In this document: one piece after another, positions 1-4,745 of the stretch
How the letters are laid out: every line of letters begins with the position of its first letter
Position numbering within the stretch: position 1 is the first letter of the stretch
Source of the DNA: Promethearchaeota archaeon
GTDB taxonomy: Archaea; Asgardarchaeota; Lokiarchaeia; Sigyniarchaeales; Promethearchaeaceae
DNA length: 7,440 nucleotides
Reading direction: 5' to 3'
Assembly (NCBI GenBank): GCA_014729055.1
Contig: WJKO01000577.1
Span: 1 to 7,440, forward strand
Translations under genes and position numbers: made by a program
The notes under the pieces: generated by a model
What the model was told of the DNA's origin: nothing
Database searches by the model: none
What the model saw: the letters and a program-made list of their open reading frames with translations, nothing else

Positions 1-329
1 ATCTTATCAAGAGCATTTAATCCCAATATTCCGATAATATTTTCATTAGACTCCAATATTTTATTGTATAAATTTGGCGATATCCAAGGTAAACAACCTG
101 TAATTATGAGATTTTGATTTTTTTTTAACTTTATTTCTTTTATTTGATATAGTATTTTATGTTCAGTTTGAGACTTAACCCCACAAGTATTAATAATAAC
201 CGTCTTAGCATGAGTTAATGAACACGGAATATAACCAGCGGATATTAATTGATTTTTAAAAATCAAACTCTCAGCATTATTAAAAGTACATCCATAAGTT
301 ATTATGTGGAAGGATTTTTTAAATAACAT
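1..329 (-). CDS. MtaB/CDKAL1-type tRNA methylthiotransferase, N-terminal part (runs off the window)
   Basis: This is the first 109 codons of a radical-SAM methylthiotransferase of the MiaB/MtaB family. Family knowledge: the archaeal/eukaryotic CDKAL1-like branch adds a methylthio group to t6A37 of ANN-decoding tRNAs. The sequence shows an almost complete UPF0004 domain with its three iron-sulphur ligand cysteines in characteristic settings: TYGCTFNNAES (Cys14), NTCGVKSQTE (Cys49) and TGCLP (Cys79). The TYGCTFN and NTCGVK wording is typical of the archaeal/eukaryotic MtaB group rather than bacterial MiaB. The radical-SAM CxxxCxxC motif and TRAM domain would lie beyond position 1. The ATG at 329 has no obvious Shine-Dalgarno sequence. 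The tRNA-Glu gene lies 33 nt upstream on the same strand. Glu codons are not ANN, so a substrate relationship between the two is not implied. Confidence 0.9.
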   Translation of the reverse strand, partial: MLFKKSFHIITYGCTFNNAESLIFKNQLISAGYIPCSLTHAKTVIINTCGVKSQTEHKILYQIKEIKLKKNQNLIITGCLPWISPNLYNKILESNENIIGILGLNALDK

Positions 330-345
330 AGAAACGACCTGTGAA

Positions 346-361
346 GGTATTAAAAAGAAAT
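346..361 (-). terminator. T-rich run after tRNA-Glu
   Basis: Just past the tRNA discriminator the minus strand reads TATTTCTTTTTAAT. A T-rich tract on the non-template strand is the usual archaeal termination signal, and it separates the tRNA from the methylthiotransferase start at 329. There is no hairpin. The assignment rests on composition and position only. Confidence 0.4.
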
Positions 362-362
362 A

Positions 363-469
363 TGCTTCGGCCGGGAAATTCGAAACAATAACCTCAGCTA
401 TTAATTTTTTCGAACCCGGGTCGCAAGGGTGAGAGCCTCACATGCTTGGCCAAACTACACTACCGAAGC
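363..469 (-). tRNA. tRNA-Glu (anticodon CTC) with a 32-nt T-loop intron
   Basis: The minus strand folds as a tRNA. The acceptor stem GCTTCGG (469-463) pairs with CCGAAGC (370-364), and the discriminator base is A363. A D-arm starting GTGT follows TA at positions 8-9. The anticodon stem is TGAGG/CCTTG with two wobble pairs, around loop CTCTCAC, giving anticodon CTC (Glu). The T-stem CCGGG (419-415) pairs with CCCGG (375-371). The T-loop is interrupted: removing 377-408 restores the canonical loop TTCGAAT and a mature length of 75 nt. CCA is not encoded. The body resembles archaeal tRNA-Glu (GGTAGTGTAG...GGCCAA). A T-rich stretch follows the 3' end. Confidence 0.93.
377..408 (-). other. tRNA-Glu intron with bulge-helix-bulge splice motif
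   Basis: The splice sites can be read from structure. The T-stem is the outer helix. Exon TTCG (414-411) pairs with intron CGAA (382-379) to make a 4-bp central helix. It is flanked by two 3-nt bulges on opposite strands, AAA (410-408) and TTT (378-376), and an inner helix pairs AAA (407-405) with TTT (385-383). This is the canonical archaeal BHB recognised by tRNA-splicing endonuclease. Cutting after the second nucleotide of each bulge removes exactly 32 nt (408 to 377) and leaves the standard loop TTCGAAT between positions 59 and 60. The agreement between BHB geometry and restored loop makes the assignment strong. Confidence 0.88.
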
Positions 470-485
470 TTAAATTTTTATTAGA

Positions 486-495
486 TTAATTAAAG
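486..495 (-). promoter_or_regulatory. Candidate TATA box for tRNA-Glu
   Basis: The minus strand reads CTTTAATTAA, about 17-26 nt upstream of the tRNA 5' end at 469. This fits an archaeal TATA element for a tRNA transcribed from, or just before, its mature 5' end. It lies between the tRNA and the stop codon of the upstream gene at 504. In such AT-rich DNA similar strings occur by chance. Confidence 0.35.
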
Positions 496-503
496 ACAAA
501 ATT

Positions 504-899
504 TTAAATTTTCCTATTTAGAGTAGAAATCCAGATCTTCTTATAAGCATTAACAATTTGTAAAGTGATAGTTTTTAAGTTTTCTGAAGAAAGAGAATCC
601 ATTAACATTTCATAATGAATCAATAGGTTATTCTCTTTGTCTATTGTGACTTTAGGTCCGAGGATTGTATTGTTAAATCTTAATAATTGTTTTAAAACAT
701 CTTTAGATTCTGAAATTTCTCCTAAATTTCCAATTTTGGAAGAAATTTTTATCCAATCTTCAGTATCATCTAAATAGATAAGTAAAATGGCTGATTTTTC
801 ATTTTCGATTTTCCAAAAAGAGTAAAATACCCTATCCTTTTCTTTAAATTTAAGACCCGTCTCTTCCAATGCTTGTTTTAATAACATTAATTGACTCAT
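504..899 (-). CDS. YbjN/type III secretion chaperone (CesT)-like small protein
   Basis: This is a 131-residue soluble protein with no signal peptide, membrane segment or zinc motif. I do not recognise a specific family member. The general layout resembles the YbjN/CesT-like fold: an N-terminal helix (about residues 3-15), several beta strands including ILLIYLD (about 38-44), a helix LKQLLRFNN (about 69-77), strand VTIDKENNLLIHYEM (about 84-98) and a long C-terminal helix (about 103-124). Small archaeal YbjN-like proteins are mostly uncharacterised and presumably act in protein-protein contacts. The ATG at 899 lies 14 nt after the UPF0148 stop. The TTAGGTG string spanning that stop is a possible weak Shine-Dalgarno sequence, so the two genes are probably co-transcribed. 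The fold call is by pattern only. That it is a real gene is well supported by length and operon context. Confidence 0.75.
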   Translation of the reverse strand: MSQLMLLKQALEETGLKFKEKDRVFYSFWKIENEKSAILLIYLDDTEDWIKISSKIGNLGEISESKDVLKQLLRFNNTILGPKVTIDKENNLLIHYEMLMDSLSSENLKTITLQIVNAYKKIWISTLNRKI

Positions 900-913
900 A
901 AAGAAATAAACAC

Positions 914-1303
914 CTAAGAATTTAATAGTTTATAGGTCTTAACCAATCTCTCTAGTATAACTGAAAGATCCATCAATTGATTTATTTGATTAGATTTCTT
1001 AAGCATCTGAATAATTTTATTTATTGATTCGCTTAATACCCCAATATTTATATTTGATATTGATTTTATCTTAGAACTCTCTCCTGTTTCAGCCATAGTC
1101 TCGATGGATTCTATTGTTTCGTTTCTGTTGGTATTATCTTGAATTATAACCTCTCTATTGCAGGCGGGACAAATAATTTTTGAACTTTTTAACCTATACA
1201 ATATGTTATCACATTTGGGGCAAGTCAAATCCAGCATGGTTGCCCCATTCCGTAATAATTGTGCCATTTTCTTGATTACTTGGTCATTTTGATCAGGTGC
1301 CAT
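914..1303 (-). CDS. UPF0148 (autoantigen p27-like) zinc-ribbon protein
   Basis: This protein is recognised by its family layout: a short N-terminal helix ending in MAQLLRNGATML, then one zinc ribbon with CPKC followed 13 residues later by CPAC. Numbered from the GTG at 1312, the ligands are Cys31, Cys34, Cys48 and Cys51. This is the archaeal UPF0148 / Sjogren syndrome-scleroderma autoantigen 1 family (COG1645), whose biochemical role is not established. After a polar Thr/Glu/Ser-rich linker (about residues 57-85), the C-terminal 45 residues are predicted helical and may form an oligomerisation module. The chosen start is the ATG at 1303. An in-frame GTG at 1312 would add three residues (M-K-I) and is possible if the transcript is near-leaderless. 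The gene is divergent from the SPOUT methyltransferase and probably co-transcribed with the gene ending at 504. Confidence 0.87.
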   Translation of the reverse strand: MAPDQNDQVIKKMAQLLRNGATMLDLTCPKCDNILYRLKSSKIICPACNREVIIQDNTNRNETIESIETMAETGESSKIKSISNINIGVLSESINKIIQMLKKSNQINQLMDLSVILERLVKTYKLLNS

Positions 1304-1339
1304 TATTTTCACGATAATTTTCGCTTAATTTTTTTAGAG

Positions 1340-1349
1340 TAATTAAATA
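1340..1349 (-). promoter_or_regulatory. Candidate TATA box for the UPF0148 operon
   Basis: The minus strand reads TATTTAATTA, centred about 32 nt upstream of the GTG at 1312 and 41 nt upstream of the ATG at 1303. It sits in the divergent intergenic region next to the opposite-strand TATA candidate at 1357-1366, so the two promoters are back to back and overlapping regulators could affect both. Confidence 0.35.
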
Positions 1350-1356
1350 CATATTA

Positions 1357-1366
1357 TTTAAAAATA
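1357..1366 (+). promoter_or_regulatory. Candidate TATA box for the SPOUT methyltransferase gene
   Basis: TTTAAAAATA is centred about 28 nt before the ATG at 1389. That spacing implies a leaderless or very short-leader transcript, consistent with the absence of a Shine-Dalgarno sequence before this start. The same TTTAAAAA string occurs at a similar distance before the surface-protein start at 2562. Confidence 0.42.
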
Positions 1367-1388
1367 TTAAATTTTTCTGGTATTAATT

Positions 1389-2252
1389 ATGTTTTCAGAT
1401 TTTCCAAAAAAAAGTAAGATTAAGGTTGTTTTGCCTAGTTCCATCTTAATAAATGACAATACCTTACTATTAAAGACTTTAAAAATGGGTTATATTTTTC
1501 GAATTCTCAGCATGTTTAAGATAAACGAGGTAGTTTTTTATAACGATGGAACCTTAACAAACGATATTGAATTTATGGAAACATTGATGAATTATTTAAA
1601 AATCCCACCGTATCTAAGAAAATCAACACAAAAAAAAGAAAATCTGAGATATGCTGGAGTTCTATCACCTGTACAAACGCCAAATCATATAGGTGTTGAG
1701 GTTGAAAATTATGTCTATAAAGAAGGAATAATTAACAAAGTAACTCAAGATGAGAAACGAGATAATTGTACATTGGAAATTGATGCAGGGCAAAACAAAC
1801 CTTCTCTAATAACTTTAAATAATCAATCAGATCATCAATACAGAAAGGATGAGAAAATTATTCTTGAAATTTCCAGTGATTCAACAAGACCAGCGATAGA
1901 TGAAGAATTAGAATATTGGAACACGCAATTTTTGTTCTTAAATGCCCCAATTAAAGATCTTCTAACTGAAGAAAACTCTGTCAATCAATATATTATCGCA
2001 GCAAGCAGATCTGGTGAAAATATCGACTTAAACATATTAAATGATTTAAGAAAATCACTTAAAAATGTCGAAAGAATTTACATACTATTTGGTCCACACA
2101 AAGGTTCATTTCGAGATTACTTGAATAATAAGCAGATTCCAAAAGATTTAATAAATATTTGGCTCAATTTTATCCCCGACCAAGGAACAAAATCAATCAG
2201 AACTGAAGAAGCTTTACATGCGGCATTATCTATTTTAAACATTCTAAATTAA
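1389..2252 (+). CDS. SPOUT-class RNA methyltransferase (COG2106, SPOUT1/CENP-32 family)
   Basis: This is a 287-residue protein of the archaeal/eukaryotic COG2106 (DUF171) family, trefoil-knot SAM-dependent RNA methyltransferases whose human member is SPOUT1/CENP-32. Visible family marks, in order: an N-terminal Rossmann-like part with FRILSMFKINEVVFYND (about 37-53); PPYLRK (73-78); LRYAGVLSPVQTPNH (86-100); a beta-rich inserted OB-like domain (about 103-165); LFGPHKGS (233-240), corresponding to the LFGxPxxGL motif; and a C-terminal knot, PDQGTKSIRTEEALHAALSI (263-282), which forms the SAM pocket. Length is normal for archaeal members, so the gene looks intact. The start ATG at 1389 is preceded by a good TATA candidate and no Shine-Dalgarno sequence. 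The gene ends 1 nt before the convergent eS17 stop. The target nucleotide (23S rRNA or another RNA) cannot be read from sequence. Confidence 0.92.
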   Translation: MFSDFPKKSKIKVVLPSSILINDNTLLLKTLKMGYIFRILSMFKINEVVFYNDGTLTNDIEFMETLMNYLKIPPYLRKSTQKKENLRYAGVLSPVQTPNHIGVEVENYVYKEGIINKVTQDEKRDNCTLEIDAGQNKPSLITLNNQSDHQYRKDEKIILEISSDSTRPAIDEELEYWNTQFLFLNAPIKDLLTEENSVNQYIIAASRSGENIDLNILNDLRKSLKNVERIYILFGPHKGSFRDYLNNKQIPKDLINIWLNFIPDQGTKSIRTEEALHAALSILNILN

Positions 2253-2253
2253 A

Positions 2254-2460
2254 TTAAGAAAATTCATTTTCAATTCTTTCATTCTTAATCAAATGCGTGA
2301 TGTATCCTGCAATCCTATTTCTTACTACTTTTGATTGTAACACTAAAAATTCATCCAATAGCTTTTTATTTTCTTCAAATATATTGCTGAAAACATTTGG
2401 ATATTTTTCAATCAATTCCTTCGAAATTTTCTTAATAAATACTGGTCTTACCCTACCCAT
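2254..2460 (-). CDS. rps17e: Small ribosomal subunit protein eS17
   Basis: This is a compact basic protein matching archaeal/eukaryotic eS17, a 30S subunit component absent from bacteria. Diagnostic text is MGRVRPVFIKKISKELIEKY at the N-terminus, the central FEENKKLLDEF helix, and KVVRNRIAGYITHLIKN near the C-terminus (compare the family's K-x-x-RNRIAGYVT-x-x). At 68 residues it is normal for archaea. I chose the ATG at 2460 because homologs begin MG-x-x-R. An in-frame GTG at 2469 sits about 4 nt after an AAGGAT Shine-Dalgarno-like string and would add three residues, so initiation there is possible. It is convergent with the SPOUT gene (1-nt gap) and divergent from the surface-protein gene. 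Confidence 0.95.
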   Translation of the reverse strand: MGRVRPVFIKKISKELIEKYPNVFSNIFEENKKLLDEFLVLQSKVVRNRIAGYITHLIKNERIENEFS

Positions 2461-2525
2461 TACTAACACTTATCCTTAATTTCTTTAATTGAAGTAAATA
2501 ATTAAAATTTTTCTTTTATGAGTAG

Positions 2526-2533
2526 TTTAAAAA
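2526..2533 (+). promoter_or_regulatory. Candidate TATA box for the surface-protein gene
   Basis: TTTAAAAA is centred about 32 nt before the ATG at 2562, the same string and nearly the same distance as before the gene at 1389. It supports the 2562 start. An upstream ATG at 2552 opens only a six-codon frame (ending TAA at 2570) and is not a credible start. Confidence 0.42.
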
Positions 2534-2561
2534 GTTAATTGTGGAATAATCATGAATAATA

Positions 2562-3953
2562 ATGAACTGTAAAAGCCGCTCTATGTTATTTACTTTTTGC
2601 GTCGCAATGTTATTTCTAATGTTTAACAGCTTAAAAATTGAATCCGAGGTTGACTTAGGGTCATTATATATAATAAATCCTCATAGTAGTGAAGGTTATG
2701 AATATGAATGGATCACTACTGATAAAAACTCATATTCAATTTTTGAAAACATAAATGCCACTTTTCATTATTTGGAGCCATTTGATCAATCTTGTTATTT
2801 TACGATTGCAATATCAAACGCGGATCCCGAAAAGACTTTTGAACTCTACTATGAATCTGGTCCCGTTAATTCATATAATGATGGAGGGTGGATTAATGAT
2901 ACATATTTATTAACTATTAAAGACTATGAGCTAAATATTCCCGAAAACGGTGAATATTATAACATTTCATTGCTGAATTACGAAGTTTTAAACCCAGATC
3001 CTACATTCTGTGCTGAAACAACGGTATTTATAGAGAAAGATCCTATATCTTATAATTGTAATACTAATAATTCTGTAATCGAATATCATGACGAATATAA
3101 AATTGAATTAGAAATGTATTCGGAAAGAAACCAATCCATAAAATTTGCTAATGAAAAAGTATACTACAATATAACTCAGAATTCAATTGCTGTAAATACT
3201 AGTGAGATTATTTTTTCCAACGAAGAAGGTAATGTAAATATAAGTATTGAATCTTCTTATCTTCCTCAAACAGGGAATTATACTATCTGGATATTTAATA
3301 ATGAGAGTATTCACTTTAACTATTTTTGTATCAGAATCTGTATTGAAGTAATATCTAAACAATTATATCTTTATCTTGATGCCGAAACTCCCGAAAGTAT
3401 GTTAGTAAATCGTTTTAATCAATATACAATTCAATATCCAATATGGGTTTATTTGAAAGATGCTCAAGATGTGTTTTTCTTTAATAGTGAGATCCCTATT
3501 GAGATTATTTATAAATCAGAACGCTATATATTTAGCGAATATCAAGATAATCTATATGGATGTAATCTACATCTTGATAACATCGAACAGAATACATCGA
3601 TAGAGATACTTATAAATAACTCCAATTACATTTGTAATACTTTAAATGTCCAATTAAATGTTTCCAAGCGAAATTTAACATTTGATTACTTCTTTCCTGA
3701 AGAACAACTGTTATCGACAACACAAAACTTAAAAAATGAATTTTTAATTGTTGATCTTCAAGATTATGGCAATATATCTACTGTCATGGACAAACTACTC
3801 GTAAAATATTATCTTAGTAATACTTGGTTTAATTTCAACGGAGAAATTCACTTATCGGAGGATTTATACACTTTAACATACAGTTTTTCACAGATGGTAG
3901 ATTTTGGCTTTCTACCAGGTCAGTCTATTTTATTTAAAATTTGCTTTGTTTGA
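2562..3953 (+). CDS. Large secreted/surface protein, frame interrupted by TGA before its membrane anchor
   Basis: The frame gives 463 residues to the TGA at 3951-3953. I do not recognise a named family. The N-terminus is a typical signal peptide: a short basic segment (MNCKSRS) and a hydrophobic core (about residues 8-24, LFTFCVAMLFLMFNSL). The rest is beta-strand-rich, poor in Lys/Arg runs and acidic, with many N-glycosylation sequons (for example NAT, NDT, NIS, NQS, NIT, NTS, NYT, NES, NLT), as expected of an archaeal cell-surface or S-layer-associated protein with Ig-like repeats. The same frame continues after the TGA for 68 codons and contains a transmembrane anchor and basic tail, which suggests that the ancestral protein was about 532 residues. 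The gene is thus probably a nonsense-interrupted, recoded or mis-sequenced copy. Without the anchor the product would be secreted. The ATG at 2562 is backed by a TATA candidate. Confidence 0.8.
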   Translation: MNCKSRSMLFTFCVAMLFLMFNSLKIESEVDLGSLYIINPHSSEGYEYEWITTDKNSYSIFENINATFHYLEPFDQSCYFTIAISNADPEKTFELYYESGPVNSYNDGGWINDTYLLTIKDYELNIPENGEYYNISLLNYEVLNPDPTFCAETTVFIEKDPISYNCNTNNSVIEYHDEYKIELEMYSERNQSIKFANEKVYYNITQNSIAVNTSEIIFSNEEGNVNISIESSYLPQTGNYTIWIFNNESIHFNYFCIRICIEVISKQLYLYLDAETPESMLVNRFNQYTIQYPIWVYLKDAQDVFFFNSEIPIEIIYKSERYIFSEYQDNLYGCNLHLDNIEQNTSIEILINNSNYICNTLNVQLNVSKRNLTFDYFFPEEQLLSTTQNLKNEFLIVDLQDYGNISTVMDKLLVKYYLSNTWFNFNGEIHLSEDLYTLTYSFSQMVDFGFLPGQSILFKICFV

Positions 3954-4160
3954 AATGAGGTTTTTTATTCTAAGAATTCATCATCATTTATAATCGAACT
4001 ACAAAAAATAGTAAAGGATGATCCTATTAAAGAGAAGCTGGATCCAGAGGTGTACATTTTACTAGGTGGAGCGTTAATTGGTAGTTGCAGTCTACTGACA
4101 TTCAAATACTTAAAAAATAAATATAAAAAAACATATGATTTAAGCGAAATAAAAATTTAA
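3954..4160 (+). other. In-frame continuation of the surface protein: C-terminal membrane anchor
   Basis: Directly after the TGA, in the same reading frame, 68 open codons end at TAA 4158-4160. They encode a polar stretch beginning NEVFYSKNSSSF, a charged segment (KDDPIKEKLDPE), a hydrophobic transmembrane helix (VYILLGGALIGSCSLLTF) and a basic cytoplasmic tail (KYLKNKYKK). This is the classic C-terminal anchor of archaeal surface proteins, which the shorter upstream product lacks. There is no convincing start codon or ribosome-binding site for it as a separate gene. It is best read as the lost or read-through C-terminus of the gene starting at 2562. Confidence 0.75.
4145..4158 (-). terminator. 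T-rich tract after RNase P RNA
   Basis: After the P1 3' strand the minus strand reads AAATTTTTATTTCG, a T-rich tract suited to archaeal termination. It lies inside the last codons of the plus-strand anchor segment, so the two convergent transcription units overlap here. Confidence 0.4.
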
Positions 4161-4476
4161 GGTATATGGAGCTTATACCCGCCCTTTTGTATAAATTCGA
4201 GTTACCTCAAATTTATTTGAACATCAGACTATTCAGTATACCTACCCGCAAATCCTAAGACTTACTGGTTATTTTACCTTTCTCGAGGGTCATAATTCGT
4301 TTCATATTAAATTCTGTATTTAATCAGTTTTGCAACCTCATCTTTATACAGATTTAATTTCGTTTCTCTTATTAGAGGATGGTTTTCACCATGATCTTCT
4401 CAGATCGCCCTTTAAATACGAGGGACGAGGTTCCTCATTATTAGATAATAACGTTAGTTCAAGGCTCCTATACCTT
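4159..4476 (-). ncRNA. rnpB: RNase P RNA (archaeal type)
   Basis: This structured minus-strand RNA is about 318 nt long. Its ends pair as a 13-bp P1 with one bulged A: AAGGTATAGGAGC (4476-4464) with GCTCCATATACCTT (4172-4159). Next come a P3-like hairpin (CGTTATTA/TAATAATG) and GAGGAA (4436-4431). P4 forms between CTCG[U]CCCT (4429-4421) and AGGGCGGG (4185-4178) with a single bulged U, the hallmark of P4. Other conserved-region look-alikes are AGAAACGA (4367-4360), ATGAAACGAA (4305-4296), CCCTCGAGAAAGGTAAAATA (4289-4270; compare bacterial CCCGGAGCAAGGCCAAAUA), GCGGGTAGG (4249-4241; compare CCGGGUAGG) and ACAAAAGGGCGGGTATAAG near the 3' end (compare ACAGAA...CGGCUUAU). RNase P removes tRNA 5' leaders. 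Exact ends are estimated from P1. SRP RNA was considered, but its helix-8 GGAA/AGCAGC motif is absent. Confidence 0.84.
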
Positions 4477-4483
4477 GGGTATA

Positions 4484-4500
4484 ATGATCAAAAATGATCA
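4484..4500. repeat. Tandem direct repeat of ATGATCA at 10-bp spacing
   Basis: ATGATCA occurs twice with a 10-bp period (ATGATCAAAAATGATCA), each copy holding the palindrome TGATCA. One helical turn of spacing would put both copies on the same DNA face. On the minus strand it lies about 8-24 nt upstream of the RNase P RNA 5' end, within the expected promoter zone, so it may be a protein-binding site for that promoter or part of an origin. Confidence 0.5.
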
Positions 4501-4647
4501 AATAAACCATTTATTATTTGGATAGATCCATATTTAAATTTAATGCTAAGTTTTTGCATTCACATCACGAATTATCGATGATCCACAGCTTATCACAATC
4601 AATATCTTTTAAAAAATGATCTGAGAGGATTATCTTGTCTTGTTAAG

Positions 4648-4671
4648 TTTTAGATAAGTTCTAATCTAAAA
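4648..4671. repeat. Inverted repeat, TTTTAGAT / ATCTAAAA
   Basis: Perfect 8-bp arms (4648-4655 and 4664-4671) flank an 8-nt spacer. Arm plus spacer gives 16-bp centre-to-centre spacing. It is about 75 nt upstream of the orc1/cdc6 start. It could be a dimeric regulator site or a weak hairpin. In AT-rich DNA such pairs are not rare, so function is uncertain. Confidence 0.45.
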
Positions 4672-4707
4672 TCTATGCTTTGAATAATTGGGGTTATTTG
4701 TTTAATA

Positions 4708-4721
4708 TTTTGTCGACAAAA
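4708..4721. promoter_or_regulatory. 14-bp perfect palindrome TTTTGTCGACAAAA upstream of orc1/cdc6
   Basis: TTTTGTCGACAAAA is fully self-complementary and lies 24 nt before the assigned orc1/cdc6 start. It overlaps the downstream edge of an AT-rich TATA candidate (TTTAATATTTT, 4701-4711). Its position over the core promoter fits an operator for a dimeric helix-turn-helix protein, for example the winged-helix protein encoded by the next gene but one, or Orc1 itself. The binding partner is inference. Confidence 0.5.
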
Positions 4722-4745
4722 CAAAATAGTACATTATAACAAAAA

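Larger units (their letters stand above)
4477..4745. other. AT-rich intergenic region between RNase P RNA and orc1/cdc6: candidate origin/regulatory region
   Basis: No open reading frame or recognisable RNA was found in this 269-nt stretch. It holds a tandem TGATCA-containing repeat (4484-4500), AT-rich blocks suitable for unwinding (for example TATTTAAATTTAAT near 4530-4543), an inverted repeat with 8-bp arms (4648-4655/4664-4671), a G4 string (4690-4693) and a 14-bp perfect palindrome (4708-4721). It must also contain the divergent promoters of the RNase P RNA and orc1. Archaeal origins commonly lie next to orc1/cdc6 genes, hence the origin suggestion. I could not identify a canonical ORB element (G-run plus TCCA...GAAAC), so the origin call is tentative. 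Confidence 0.35.

Noticed and set aside
2297..2479. Plus-strand frame opposite eS17
   Set aside because: It is antisense to a certain ribosomal protein gene and has no family resemblance.
3951..3953. Genome-wide reassignment of TGA as a sense codon
   Set aside because: TGA ends the orc1/cdc6 gene (5952-5954) and the winged-helix gene (6251-6253) at places consistent with family length, so it functions as a stop in this genome.
4371..4408. Small hairpins (GATCTGAGAAGATC, ATGGTGAAAACCAT) as independent terminators or repeats
   Set aside because: They fall inside the RNase P RNA and are best explained as its internal helices.
4159..4476. SRP (7S) RNA as identity of the structured RNA
   Set aside because: The paired ends and length would fit, but the conserved helix-8 GGAA/AGCAGC segment is not found, whereas P4 with bulged U and several RNase P conserved regions are.
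4573..4597. TTATCGATGATCCACAGCTTATCACA resembles bacterial DnaA boxes
   Set aside because: Neither TTATCCACA nor a close match is intact, and the neighbouring initiator is archaeal Orc1/Cdc6, which does not use DnaA boxes.
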